DNA from: Sphaerobacter thermophilus DSM 20745
GTDB lineage: Bacteria; Chloroflexota; Chloroflexia; Thermomicrobiales; Thermomicrobiaceae
Direction: 5' to 3'
DNA length: 64,000 nucleotides
Assembly: GCF_000024985.1 (NCBI RefSeq)
Contig: NC_013523.1
Location: 186,001-250,000, forward strand
Under the pieces are notes generated by a model. It had not been told where the DNA came from, ran no database searches, and was given only the letters and a program-made list of their open reading frames with translations. Every line of letters starts with the position of its first letter. Within the stretch, counting starts at the first letter, position 1. The translations under genes were made by a program, and so were the position numbers. Below, in pieces: positions 16,890-25,884 of this stretch.

Positions 16890-18323
16890 CTACCCGTCCG
16901 TGGCCGCGCTGTCGCCGGGTGAGGTGGCGAGGGTGACGGGCGCGGTGGGTTGGCGCGGGTCGCGCGTAGGGTGCGGGAGGCGGCCGGTGAAGACGGCGCC
17001 GCCGGCCTGACCGTTGCCGGCCGAGAGGTCCCCACCGTGTGCCAGCAGGATGCGGCGGGCGATGGTGAGGCCGAGCCCGGCGCCGCCGGTGCGCCGGTTG
17101 CGCGATGTCTCGCCGCGGTAGAGCGGGGCGAAGAGGTTCGGCAGGTCGTGAGCCGGGATGCCCGGCCCGGTGTCGGCGATGGTGAAGATCACCCCGCTCG
17201 GCTCGGTACGGCAGGCCACGCGCACCTGGCCGCCACTCGGGGTGTAGCGCAGCGCGTTGTCCAGCAGGTTGCTCAGGGCGCGGGTCAGGAGGTGGGTGTC
17301 GCCCTGGACCCAGCAGGGCTCGGGCGGGATGGTCAGCGTGAGCTGCACCCCCTTGGTGTCGGCCTGCGGTCGGAATCCTTCCACCAGCCGGTCCAGGAGC
17401 GCGCCGAGGTCGAGCGGCTCCGGGTTCGGGGTCTGTTCCAGGTATTCCAGCCGGGTGAAGTCGAAGAGATCCCCGATCAGGCGCTCGAGCGTGGCGGCCT
17501 TCTCCTGGGCGACGGCGATGTAGCGTGCGCGCTTCTCCGGCGTGTCGTCGAGCCCTTTTTCCAGCCCCTCCAGGTAGCCGCGGAGGGCGAAGAGGGGGGT
17601 TCGCAGGTCGTGTACGACTGCGCCGATGAAGAGTCGGCGCTCGTGCTCGAACTCCGCCTGCTGTCGGAGCGAGGCGCGCAACTCGGCGCTCATCGACTCA
17701 AAGGCGGCGTTGACCTCGGCCACTTCGCGGACGCGCGAGGACGGGAGCCGAACGTCGAGGTCACCGGCCGCGACCTGCCGGGCCGCCTGGCTGGTGGCGG
17801 CCAGCGGGCGGACGACGGTGCGCCCGAGGAACCAGCCGATCCCGGCAAGCGTCAGCAGCAGGCTGATCAACCCGACGATTGGCACGGCCAGGAAGCGGGC
17901 CTCGGGTGGTCCGCCGTCCTGGCCGTTCCAGCCCACCCCGGAGTCTGAGTAGATGTATGCCACCCGTCTGGGCGTGCCGGGGTAGGCCACGCGCTCCACC
18001 CAGCGCTCCCGGACCTGCCCGCCGTCTCCGGCAAGGGGGTCGGGAGTACTGCGGTAGACCTCGCGGCCGTCCTCGACCAGGACGAAGTCGATCCCCATAG
18101 CCGCCAGGTCCGACCGGGTCGCGTCCTGCCAGGCAGGGTCGTGCCAGCGCGTCGTGCCCCGGCCGATCTGCTCCGTCGCGGTCGACAGGGGTTCCAGCGG
18201 GCCGCCCAGCACGTGGTAGACGACGATGCCGGTGATCACGACCGGAACGAAGAAGGTGGTGGCGAGCGCCAGCGCCAGCCAGCGCCGGAGCGGCAGGATC
18301 GGGCGGCGTTTGGACGCGCTCAT
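16890..18323 (-). CDS. membrane sensor histidine kinase
   Basis: A 477-residue two-component sensor. Transmembrane helices at about 15-38 and 144-168 flank a roughly 105-residue extracellular sensor domain. A HAMP linker follows (about 168-222), then HisKA with the phospho-acceptor His238 in VVHDLRTPL. The ATPase domain has N box NLLDNALRYTP, G1 ADTGPGIP and G2 GAGLGLTIARRIL. All catalytic boxes are intact. The start overlaps the end of the regulator gene by four bases, so kinase and regulator are coupled. It faces the SHOCT/ABC genes at 19326-21891, which are likely targets by position. The stimulus is unknown. Confidence 0.92.
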   Translation of the reverse strand: MSASKRRPILPLRRWLALALATTFFVPVVITGIVVYHVLGGPLEPLSTATEQIGRGTTRWHDPAWQDATRSDLAAMGIDFVLVEDGREVYRSTPDPLAGDGGQVRERWVERVAYPGTPRRVAYIYSDSGVGWNGQDGGPPEARFLAVPIVGLISLLLTLAGIGWFLGRTVVRPLAATSQAARQVAAGDLDVRLPSSRVREVAEVNAAFESMSAELRASLRQQAEFEHERRLFIGAVVHDLRTPLFALRGYLEGLEKGLDDTPEKRARYIAVAQEKAATLERLIGDLFDFTRLEYLEQTPNPEPLDLGALLDRLVEGFRPQADTKGVQLTLTIPPEPCWVQGDTHLLTRALSNLLDNALRYTPSGGQVRVACRTEPSGVIFTIADTGPGIPAHDLPNLFAPLYRGETSRNRRTGGAGLGLTIARRILLAHGGDLSAGNGQAGGAVFTGRLPHPTRDPRQPTAPVTLATSPGDSAATDG

Positions 18324-19015
18324 GGGCGGGCCTCCCCGTCGAAGCGATAGCCAACGCCCCAGACCGTCACGATGTAGCGCGGGTTGGCCGGGTCTTCCTC
18401 GATCTTCTCCCGCAGTCGCCCGATGTGCACGGTGACGGTATGCCGGTCGCCGAACTCGCCCCAGAGCCGCTGGAAGAGCTGCTCGCGGGTGAAGACCTGG
18501 CGTGGGTGCTCGGCGAAGAGCTGGAGCAACTCGAACTCGCGCGCTGTCAGTTGCACCGGCTTGCCATCGACGCGGACCTCGTGCGCCTGCACGTCGATCA
18601 CGAGCCGGCCGAAGTCGAGGACGGCGCGGGGTGCTGGCTCGCCGCGCCGGTAGCGGCGGAGGACTGCCTTGATGCGGGCGACGACTTCGCCGGGTGTAGC
18701 GGACTTGACGATGAAATCGTCGGCGCCGAGTCCCAGACCGCGGATCTTGTCATGGTCCTCCTGTCGGGCGGTGAGGAAGAGGACCGGCACATCCCGGTTC
18801 TCGCGGATGCGCCGCAGCACGTCATAGCCGGACGGGCCCGGCATCATCACGTCGAGCAGGACACAGTCAACCGGCTCGTGCTCCAGCGTGCGAAGCGCGG
18901 TCGGGCCGTCGTAGGCCGCCAGGACCGCATAGCCCTCGGCCTCCAGGAAGTCGCGCATCAGGGCGACGATGTCCTCCTCGTCGTCCACGATCAGCACGGT
19001 TGTCGGTCGCTCCAT
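18320..19015 (-). CDS. OmpR/PhoB-type response regulator
   Basis: A 231-residue DNA-binding response regulator. The receiver domain has the acidic pair VDDEED near the N-terminus, the phospho-acceptor Asp in CVLLDVMMPG and the switch Lys in VKSATPGEV. The C-terminal winged-helix domain contains LTAREFELLQLFAEHPRQVF and the recognition helix region DRHTVTVHIGRLREKI, typical of OmpR/PhoB. I chose the ATG at 19015; a GTG at 19042 would add nine residues. It is the partner of the following kinase. Its operator is expected in the 310-base intergenic stretch up to 19326 but no clear direct repeat could be defined there. Confidence 0.93.
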   Translation of the reverse strand: MERPTTVLIVDDEEDIVALMRDFLEAEGYAVLAAYDGPTALRTLEHEPVDCVLLDVMMPGPSGYDVLRRIRENRDVPVLFLTARQEDHDKIRGLGLGADDFIVKSATPGEVVARIKAVLRRYRRGEPAPRAVLDFGRLVIDVQAHEVRVDGKPVQLTAREFELLQLFAEHPRQVFTREQLFQRLWGEFGDRHTVTVHIGRLREKIEEDPANPRYIVTVWGVGYRFDGEARP

Positions 19016-19325
19016 CGACGAACCCCATCCAGCAACGCACACCGGATCACGGCTGCTCGGTGCTAAGTATCGCCAATCCGATCCGCATCACACCAGGGCA
19101 GCAGCCCGGTCTGGAGGATGTCGTAACCGACCGTTGAGCGTTTGTTGAGGGTTGCGTGAACGGGGTGTTGACCTCGCCACCCTAACATCGGGGATGGGCA
19201 GCGACGCACGCCCTGACGGCGCAAGAACCCGGCTTCGTGGGGAGCGACGTTGCCACGGCCCAATGGATAGGCGTGGCGGACGCCGGCGCGATCCGCGGCG
19301 CGGATGGACGACTTGGAGGGACGTA

Positions 19326-19589
19326 ATGAACGAGATCGTACTCGCGGTGCCGGTGCTGGCTTCGGTGGGCGGCGGCTGGGGCCCGGGCGGGCCGTGGTGG
19401 ATCTTTGGTCCGCTCATGCTGCTGTTCTGGGTTGCCCTGGCGGCGACGGTGGTCTGGCTGATCGTGCGTCGCACGCGGCCGGCGGAGCCGACGGCCAACG
19501 ACCGGGCGCGTGGGATCCTGGCGGAGCGGTTCGCCCGCGGTGAACTGTCGGCCGAGGAGTACCGAGAGCGGTTGGAGCAGCTTCAGTAA
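19326..19589 (+). CDS. SHOCT-domain membrane protein (87 aa)
   Basis: A small membrane protein. The ATG at 19326 has an excellent GGAGGG site 5 bases upstream. Residues about 25-50 form one transmembrane helix (WWIFGPLMLLFWVALAATVVWLIV). The C-terminal 30 residues are a SHOCT motif (ILAERFARGELSAEEYRERLEQL), a short oligomerisation helix pair common at the end of bacterial membrane proteins. It is the first gene of a plus-strand run leading into an ABC exporter and is divergent from the two-component pair. Confidence 0.85.
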   Translation: MNEIVLAVPVLASVGGGWGPGGPWWIFGPLMLLFWVALAATVVWLIVRRTRPAEPTANDRARGILAERFARGELSAEEYRERLEQLQ

Positions 19590-19634
19590 GTCGTGGTGGC
19601 GGCGCTGACCGCTCTAGGAGAAGGGGGATCAACG

Positions 19635-20057
19635 ATGCAGATGGCACTCGCGCGAGCGCACCAGATCGTCGCGTGGTTCACCGTGGTAGGCATCCTGCTC
19701 CAGATCTACCTCGCAGGCGGTGGGTCCTTCGGTGCAGTGAGCTACGACTTGCACCGCGCGTGGGGGAACCTCCTGGGCCTACCGATCCTGGTGCTGCCGA
19801 TCCTCGCGCTCGCGGGTCGCATCGGCCGGCGTGGGATTGGCCTGACGATGCTCTTGCTTGGGCTCTACATCGTGCAGATGGCACTACCGAGCCTGCGCGT
19901 GGGCCTGCCCTACATCGCGGCCTTCCATGTGCTTAACGCTACTGCACTGGTCGGAGTCGCGGCTGCGACCGGACGCGCCTCCGGAGCCGCGATTGCGGCA
20001 CGGCGGCGCACACCCGTGCTCACGACCACGTCGGCAGGGTCGGAGCACGGCGCCTGA
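19635..20057 (+). CDS. small four-helix membrane protein, possibly DUF6220
   Basis: A 140-residue integral membrane protein; start ATG with AGAAGGGGG upstream. Four hydrophobic helices are evident: HQIVAWFTVVGILLQIYLAG, LLGLPILVLPILALAG, IGLTMLLLGLYIVQMALP and IAAFHVLNATALVGVAAATG. Conserved-looking His residues lie in HQIVAWF, DLHRAWG and AFHVLNA, a layout seen in DUF6220-type proteins and in cytochrome-b561-like small proteins. Function is not known. It sits between the SHOCT protein and the ABC ATPase and is likely cotranscribed with them. Confidence 0.7.
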   Translation: MQMALARAHQIVAWFTVVGILLQIYLAGGGSFGAVSYDLHRAWGNLLGLPILVLPILALAGRIGRRGIGLTMLLLGLYIVQMALPSLRVGLPYIAAFHVLNATALVGVAAATGRASGAAIAARRRTPVLTTTSAGSEHGA

Positions 20058-20132
20058 TGCCGAGCTAATCATCGACTCGGGCCCCTCGCCGTGATCGTCA
20101 CGGCGGGGGCACGGAAGGAGAACTGGACGGCC

Positions 20133-21068
20133 ATGACGATGGACTTTGCAATCGAGACCGATGGCCTGACCAAGCGCTACAGCGAGCACATCCTGGCAGT
20201 CGACGGGGTGACGCTGCGTGTGCGGCGCGGGGAGGTCTACGGCTTCGTCGGCCCGAACGGCGCCGGAAAGACGACCACGATGCGGATGCTGGTCGGCCTC
20301 ATCCGGCCGAGCGCCGGGCAGGCTCGCGTGCTGGGCAAGCCCCCCGGCTCGCCTGACTCGCTGGCGCGCGTCGGCGCGATGATCGAGGCCCCGGGGTTCT
20401 ATCCGTTTCTGAGCGGACGGGACAACCTGCGGGTCATGGCTCGCCACGCCGGGGTGCCGGAGAAGCGGCTCGATGCGGTTCTGGAGCAGGTGGGCCTGGC
20501 CGACCGTGCGGGCGATCCATTCGGCACCTACTCGATGGGGATGAAGCAGCGGCTCGGCCTGGCGGCCGCCCTGCTCAAGGACCCGGAGCTGCTGATCCTG
20601 GACGAGCCGACCAGCGGCCTCGACCCCGAAGGGATCGCCGAGATGCGCGACTTCGTGCGCCAGTTGACGCAGGGGGAGCGCACCGTGTTCCTGTCCAGCC
20701 ACCTGATGACCGAGGTCGAGCAGATCTGTGACCGGATCGGGATCATCCGGCGCGGCCGGTTGGTGGCCGAGGGCACGCTCGACGAGCTGCGCGGTCAGCC
20801 GGAACTGCACCTGCGGGCGACGCCGATCGATCGGGCGCGCCGGATGGTGGAGTCGCTCCCCTACGTCGAGCGTCTGATCGCTGACGACGGGAAGCTGGTC
20901 CTGACGATGGACTTGCAGCGGGCTGGGGAGCTCAACCGCCAGCTCGTCAGCGCCGACGTGGAAGTCACCGAACTGACCCCGGCCCGCACCTCGCTGGAAG
21001 AGGTCTACTTTGACCTCGTCCAGGCGGAGCAAGCGGGCGATGTGGAGGGGGATACCTACCGTGGGTAG
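20133..21068 (+). CDS. ABC exporter ATP-binding protein (BcrA/NatA-like)
   Basis: A 311-residue ATPase. Walker A GPNGAGKTT follows VYGFV; the signature is YSMGMKQRLGLAAAL; Walker B is LLILDEPTSGLD; the switch His is in LSSHLMTE. The C-terminal portion resembles BcrA/NatA, which serve antibiotic or ion exporters. The ATG at 20133 lies 12 bases after GGAAGGAG; an ATG at 20139 is a good alternative. The permease gene overlaps its last 8 bases. Together with the divergent two-component system this resembles a stress- or peptide-responsive export module. Confidence 0.9.
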   Translation: MTMDFAIETDGLTKRYSEHILAVDGVTLRVRRGEVYGFVGPNGAGKTTTMRMLVGLIRPSAGQARVLGKPPGSPDSLARVGAMIEAPGFYPFLSGRDNLRVMARHAGVPEKRLDAVLEQVGLADRAGDPFGTYSMGMKQRLGLAAALLKDPELLILDEPTSGLDPEGIAEMRDFVRQLTQGERTVFLSSHLMTEVEQICDRIGIIRRGRLVAEGTLDELRGQPELHLRATPIDRARRMVESLPYVERLIADDGKLVLTMDLQRAGELNRQLVSADVEVTELTPARTSLEEVYFDLVQAEQAGDVEGDTYRG

Positions 21069-21891
21069 TCTATCGGCCGAACTGTTGCTGCTGCGGCGCC
21101 GCGCGGCGAACTGGATCTTGCTGGCGATCGCCGTGCTGCTGACGCTCTTCTTCGCCTACGTGCTGCCGTACTACGCCTACGTGAGTGACTCGGGCGCTCC
21201 AGGGTTCCGCACCGAACTCTCGGCGCTGCTCCCGGAGGGCTTCGTCGCGACGCTGGCCTCGGGCTTTCCGTTCTATATCGGCATCCTCGGGCTGATTCTG
21301 GGTGTGCTGGTGTTCGGCAGTGAGTACGGGTGGGCCACGCTGAAGACGACCCTGATGCAGCGGCCGGGGCGGATACGCTGGCTGCTGGCCAAGCTGGGTG
21401 CGCTGGCGATCGCCCTGGTCGTCGCCACCGTCGCTGTCTACGCGGCGGGCGCGCTCTTCAGCGTCGGGGTGGCCCTCTGGGAGGGCGCGGCGATTTCCTG
21501 GCCGTCGGCCGGGGAGATCCTGCGCGGCATGGGTGCCGGCTGGCTGATTCTGGCGCTCTGGACCCTGCTTGGCGTGCTGCTGGCCGTCCTGTCGCGCGGC
21601 ACGGCGCTGGCTCTCGGGCTCGGCATCATGTACGGCCTGGTCGTGGAGGGGCTGGTCAGCGGCTTCGGCAACAGCATCGCGCTTCTGCACGATCTGTCGC
21701 TGGCGTTCCTGCGCACCAACGCCTATTCCCTGGTGGCGCCGCTCACCGGGCAGAGCTCCGATGCGGGCGGCCCAGGTGCGTTCAGCGGTCCGTTTGTCGA
21801 TCCCTGGCAGGCACTGGTGGTCATTGCCGGATACATCGTGCTCTTCGGTGGTATCTCGGCGTTGCTCCTGTACCGCCGCGACGTGACATGA
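21061..21891 (+). CDS. ABC-2 family exporter permease
   Basis: A 276-residue membrane permease and partner of the ATPase that overlaps its start. Starting from GTG at 21061 (GGAGGGGG upstream), helices are seen at WILLAIAVLLTLFFAYVLP, FPFYIGILGLILGVLVFGSEYGW, LGALAIALVVATVAVYAAG, GAGWLILALWTLLGVLLAVL and ALVVIAGYIVLFGGISALLL, plus a weaker one. A large extracellular loop lies between helices 1 and 2. FGSEYGWATLKTTLMQRPGR is the typical cytoplasmic coupling segment of this family. It ends just before a strong hairpin terminator. Confidence 0.88.
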   Translation: MGSLSAELLLLRRRAANWILLAIAVLLTLFFAYVLPYYAYVSDSGAPGFRTELSALLPEGFVATLASGFPFYIGILGLILGVLVFGSEYGWATLKTTLMQRPGRIRWLLAKLGALAIALVVATVAVYAAGALFSVGVALWEGAAISWPSAGEILRGMGAGWLILALWTLLGVLLAVLSRGTALALGLGIMYGLVVEGLVSGFGNSIALLHDLSLAFLRTNAYSLVAPLTGQSSDAGGPGAFSGPFVDPWQALVVIAGYIVLFGGISALLLYRRDVT

Positions 21892-21912
21892 CATAAGTCC
21901 CCGCGTCGCTGT

Positions 21913-21947
21913 ACCGCGCCCCGGTCCAGATCGGACCGGGGCGCGGT
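21913..21947. terminator. strong hairpin terminator after ABC permease
   Basis: Arms 21913-21927 and 21933-21947 form a perfect 15-bp GC-rich stem with a 5-base loop. The tail (GCTGTTCT) is not a clean T-run. It closes the SHOCT-ABC unit. Confidence 0.65.
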
Positions 21948-22020
21948 GCTGTTCTGGCGTTATCATGGTGGCGTGTTGTTGCGGCAGTCGGACCGGGACA
22001 TCCCTGGGGGAGGTGCGGCG

Positions 22021-23262
22021 ATGGCGACGCAGGAGCGGCTCTGGATCGATCCGGCGGAGGTCGAGCGGTACGTGCTGGAGCTGGCCCAGCACGGTGGTGA
22101 CGGGACCGGTGTGCGCCGACTGGTCTACTCGCCGGAGTGGGTGGCGGCACAGGACCTCGTCGCCCGCTGGTGCGAGGAGGCCGGGATGGAGGTGCGCCGC
22201 GACGCGGTCGGCAACGTCTGGGGGCGGTTGGAGGGGACCGAAGGCGGACCGTCGATCGCGACCGGCTCTCACATCGACTCGCAGAACCCCGGCGGGCGCT
22301 ACGACGGCGCACTGGGTGTCATCGCCGGCATCCTGGCCGTGCGGGCGGTGCGCGAGCGCTACGGGCGCCCGCGGCGCACGATTGAGGTCGTCTCGCTCTG
22401 TGAGGAGGAGTCGAGCCGCTTCCCGTCGGCCGCGTTCTGGGGTTCGCGGGCCATCACCGGCCGGAGCACGCCTGAGGATGCGGAAAACATGCGCGGCTAC
22501 GGCGGCGAGACGATGGCGGAGGCGATGCGCGCGGTGGGGCTCGACCCGGCCCGCATCCCTGAGGCGCGACGGAACGACATCGAGACCTGGATCGAGCTGC
22601 ACGTCGAGCAGGGGCCGATCCTGGAGCAGGCGGGTCTGCCGGTGGCGATCGTGAACGGCCTGCCGAGCATCCGGCACTACGTGGTCCGGGTTGACGGCCG
22701 CTCCGACCATGCCGGGGCGATGCCGATGGACCTGCGGCGCGACCCGATGGCGGGGGCGGCCGAGATGATCTCGGGTGTCATCGGCACCGCGCTGCAGATG
22801 GGCCGGCCCGCCGTCACCACCGTCGGCCGTATGCTGGTCGAGCCGAACTTCCCGGCCATCGTGCCCGAGCGCGTCACCTTCACCATCGACGCGCGCCACG
22901 CCGACCCTGCGCAGCGTGATCGGCTCTACGCGGCCCACGAGGCACTGCTCCGCGAGGTGGCCGAGCGGCGGGGACTGAATGTGTCATGGGAGATCACGGC
23001 CGACCTGCCGCCCTGCCCGGCGGATCCTGACCTCGTGCGTCTGCTGGAGGAAGTGGCAGCGGAGCAGGGTATCCCGACGATGACGATGCCGAGCGGGGCG
23101 GTGCACGACACCCAGCGCATGGCCGAGATCGCCAAGGTGGCGATGATCTTCGTGCAGAGCAAGGATGGCCGCAGCCACACACCGGCCGAGTACACCGCAC
23201 CTGAGCACGCCGCCGCGGGTATCCAGGTTCTCGCCGCGGCGCTCCACCGGTTGGCATACTGA
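22021..23262 (+). CDS. N-carbamoyl-L-amino-acid hydrolase / allantoate amidohydrolase (M20 family)
   Basis: A 413-residue binuclear metal amidohydrolase that splits carbamoyl groups from N-carbamoyl amino acids or ureido groups from allantoate. Metal ligands are visible: His in GSHIDSQ, Asp in GGRYDGALG, the Glu pair in CEEESSRF, His in ELHVEQGP and the C-terminal His in SGAVHDTQ. The lid domain with SDHAGAMPMDLRRDP binds the carboxylate. The ATG at 22021 has GGGGGAGG upstream. Full length. Hydantoinase or allantoinase partners are not adjacent, so the substrate is open. Confidence 0.87.
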   Translation: MATQERLWIDPAEVERYVLELAQHGGDGTGVRRLVYSPEWVAAQDLVARWCEEAGMEVRRDAVGNVWGRLEGTEGGPSIATGSHIDSQNPGGRYDGALGVIAGILAVRAVRERYGRPRRTIEVVSLCEEESSRFPSAAFWGSRAITGRSTPEDAENMRGYGGETMAEAMRAVGLDPARIPEARRNDIETWIELHVEQGPILEQAGLPVAIVNGLPSIRHYVVRVDGRSDHAGAMPMDLRRDPMAGAAEMISGVIGTALQMGRPAVTTVGRMLVEPNFPAIVPERVTFTIDARHADPAQRDRLYAAHEALLREVAERRGLNVSWEITADLPPCPADPDLVRLLEEVAAEQGIPTMTMPSGAVHDTQRMAEIAKVAMIFVQSKDGRSHTPAEYTAPEHAAAGIQVLAAALHRLAY

Positions 23263-23480
23263 AAGAGGGCGCGGCGCTGACGGAATTGAAATCCAGGAGA
23301 ACCGCCGCCGCGCGCTGAGCCGCCCGTTGGTGGCGTCGCACGTGCAACGGTTGCCCGGCGCTCAGCGGGGAGGCCAGCCCGCCCCCCGCTTCGCCCCAGG
23401 TGGCACGGGGCAGCGAGTGACGTTCCGCGGGCGCACAGTGCTGACAACGGTATTGCCTCCGTAGGGAGTGAGTGGTCGGG

Positions 23481-25739
23481 ATGTTCCTCCGCTGGGGATA
23501 CTTTGTGGCGCGGCACCGTGTGGCGGTCATGCTCCTCTCGCTGGTTCTGCTCCTGTTGATGGTGCCGCTGATCCCCAGCGGCCTCGACCGTCTCTCGGCC
23601 GAGGGCTGGGAGGATCCCGCTGCGGAGTCATCGGTCGTCGCGCGGAACCTCGGAGACCACTTCGGTGAAGGGGGTTCCGTCTTCTGGATCATCTTCTCGT
23701 CGGACACCCTCCAGGCGACCGATCCGGCCTTCCAGGCCGAGGTGCAGCAGGCAATCGCGCCGCTGGCTGATCGCCCCGAGATCATCAGCATCGTCGGCTA
23801 CGCCAATACCGGGTCAGAGCAGTTCATCTCCGCGGACGGTCGCAAGACCTACGTGCTGATCAACAGCAGCACGCGCCAGGGGAACGCGGGCGAGGACCTC
23901 GAGGAGTACCGCCGCCTGGTGCAGACCCCGACGCTCGATCACATCTGGGGCGGGTGGGACGCGGCTTATCAGTCGTTCACGACGCAGGCCCAGAATGATC
24001 TGCGGCGGCAGGAGATCGTCTCGCTGCCGATCACGCTGGTCGTGCTCGTGCTCGTCTTCGGCTCACTGGTCGCCGCCGGGCTGCCTCTGCTAGTAGGCAT
24101 CTTGTCGATCCCGGCGGCGCTCGGCGCGATCTCCGTGATGGCGCACCTGACCGAAACGAGCGTCTACGTGCTCAACATCGCCACCATCCTCGGGCTGGCG
24201 GTCAGCATCGACTACTCGCTCTTCATCGTCAGCCGTTTCCGGGAGGAGTTGAGCCGTCGGGATACGCCGGATGCGTTGGCGATCACGCTTGCCTCGGCCG
24301 GGAAGGCGGTCTTCTTCTCGGGCATGATCGTCGCGGTCGGGCTCATCGCTCTCACGATCTTCCCCATGTACGCGCTGCGCTCCCTCGGCATCGGCGGCTC
24401 GTTGGTCGTCGCCCTCGCGGTCTTCTATGCGCTGACCTTCCTCCCGGCGTTGTTGAGCTTGCTCGGCCCGCGGATCGATCGGCTGGCGGTGCGGGGGATG
24501 GCGGCTGACCACGGGCAGGCTGAGGGCCTATGGGGCCGACTGGCCGGGATGGTGATGCGCCGGCCGTTCATGGTCCTGGTGCCGGTGCTCGCGGTGCTGA
24601 TCCTGGCCGGGGTGCCCTTCCTCAACGTCAACTTCGGCACGCCCGGAATGGACACACTCCCGCCTGATGACGAGACGCGCGTGGCCTACGACACGCTCCG
24701 TACCGAGTTCGCTTTCCCGGAGGTGTCGCCGATCGAGGTGCTGCTCTACCCCGGTTCGGGGCAGATGACCGATCCGGAAAACATCGCGGCTCTGGCCCAG
24801 ACGGTCGAGCGCGTGGCCGCGCTCCCCGGCGTGGAGTCGGTGGAGAGCATCTTCGATCTGACGCCCAATGGCACCGCGTCCGGTCCGGAGGAGTTGGCCG
24901 CCGTGCTCCAGTCGAGCGATCCGGCGGTCGCGGGGCGGGCGTATGGGCTCCTGAACCCCACGGGTGCCCGCCTGCGCGTCGACGCGGCGGCCGCACCCGA
25001 GAGCCAGGAGGCCAAGGATCTGGTGTACCGCCTGCGCGACTTCGGTGCGTCCGAGACCGGCGGCCTGGAGATGCTGGTCGGCGGGGCCAGTGCGGTCAAT
25101 GCCGATATGGTGGACAGCATCGTCGAGCGCATCCCCTACGCGCTCGGGTTCATCGCGGTCGCTACCTATGTGGTGCTCTGCCTGCTGCTCGGCTCGCTCT
25201 TCCTGCCGTTCAAGGCGATCGTGATGGCCGCGCTCTCGATCACCGCTTCGTTCGGCGCGCTCGTCTGGGTCTTCCAGGACGGGCATCTCAGCGGCCTGCT
25301 CGGCTTCGAACCGACCGGCTACATCGTCCCGATGGTGCCGGTCATGATGTTCTGCATCCTGTTTGGGCTGTCGATGGACTACGAGGTTCTGATGCTGTCG
25401 CGGATGCAGGAAGAGTATGAGAAAGACCGCAACAACACGCGGGCTGTGGCCGTCGGGCTGGAGCGCACCGGCCGGGTGATCACCAGTGCGGCGATCGTCA
25501 TGATCACCGTCTTCGGGGCGGCGGTGGTCGACCGGCTGCTGATCCTGCAGTCGCTGGGCGTGGGCATGGCGCTGGCCATCTTCATCGACGCGACGATCGT
25601 GCGAGCGCTGCTGGTCCCGGCCACGATGCGGGTCATGGGGTCGATCAACTGGTGGGCTCCGTCCTGGCTCCGGCGCCTGCAGGACCGCCTTGGGGTCGGC
25701 GAGGCGGCGCCCGAGCCGTTGGAGCAGGCAGCGCGCTAA
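23481..25739 (+). CDS. MMPL family transporter
   Basis: A large RND-superfamily exporter of the MMPL type (752 residues), which moves lipids or hydrophobic compounds using the proton gradient. Two repeated halves each have an N-terminal helix, an extracytoplasmic domain and a group of helices. In the first half the helix pack with SIDYSLFIVSRFREEL carries the conserved Asp-Tyr pair of the proton relay; the second half has the matching SMDYEVLMLSRMQEEY. GTG at 23472 is a possible start nine bases earlier. It is transcribed alone: no accessory protein is adjacent. The 209-base upstream gap shows no gene. Confidence 0.9.
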   Translation: MFLRWGYFVARHRVAVMLLSLVLLLLMVPLIPSGLDRLSAEGWEDPAAESSVVARNLGDHFGEGGSVFWIIFSSDTLQATDPAFQAEVQQAIAPLADRPEIISIVGYANTGSEQFISADGRKTYVLINSSTRQGNAGEDLEEYRRLVQTPTLDHIWGGWDAAYQSFTTQAQNDLRRQEIVSLPITLVVLVLVFGSLVAAGLPLLVGILSIPAALGAISVMAHLTETSVYVLNIATILGLAVSIDYSLFIVSRFREELSRRDTPDALAITLASAGKAVFFSGMIVAVGLIALTIFPMYALRSLGIGGSLVVALAVFYALTFLPALLSLLGPRIDRLAVRGMAADHGQAEGLWGRLAGMVMRRPFMVLVPVLAVLILAGVPFLNVNFGTPGMDTLPPDDETRVAYDTLRTEFAFPEVSPIEVLLYPGSGQMTDPENIAALAQTVERVAALPGVESVESIFDLTPNGTASGPEELAAVLQSSDPAVAGRAYGLLNPTGARLRVDAAAAPESQEAKDLVYRLRDFGASETGGLEMLVGGASAVNADMVDSIVERIPYALGFIAVATYVVLCLLLGSLFLPFKAIVMAALSITASFGALVWVFQDGHLSGLLGFEPTGYIVPMVPVMMFCILFGLSMDYEVLMLSRMQEEYEKDRNNTRAVAVGLERTGRVITSAAIVMITVFGAAVVDRLLILQSLGVGMALAIFIDATIVRALLVPATMRVMGSINWWAPSWLRRLQDRLGVGEAAPEPLEQAAR

Positions 25740-25884
25740 CGTGGTCTGGGACACCCACGCCACAATCCCCCGAGGTCTGATACATTTCCTGATCAGTGTG
25801 GCGCTGGCCCTGCCGGGCGCTGAGGGACACGTCCGGCGGGTGTTGTCCTGCGCCGGAAAGAGCCGCAGAGGGGAGTAACGTATC

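Noticed and set aside
21070-22938. 622-codon minus-strand frame opposite the ABC permease and amidohydrolase
   Set aside because: Runs across two real genes and through a perfect hairpin terminator; no motif.
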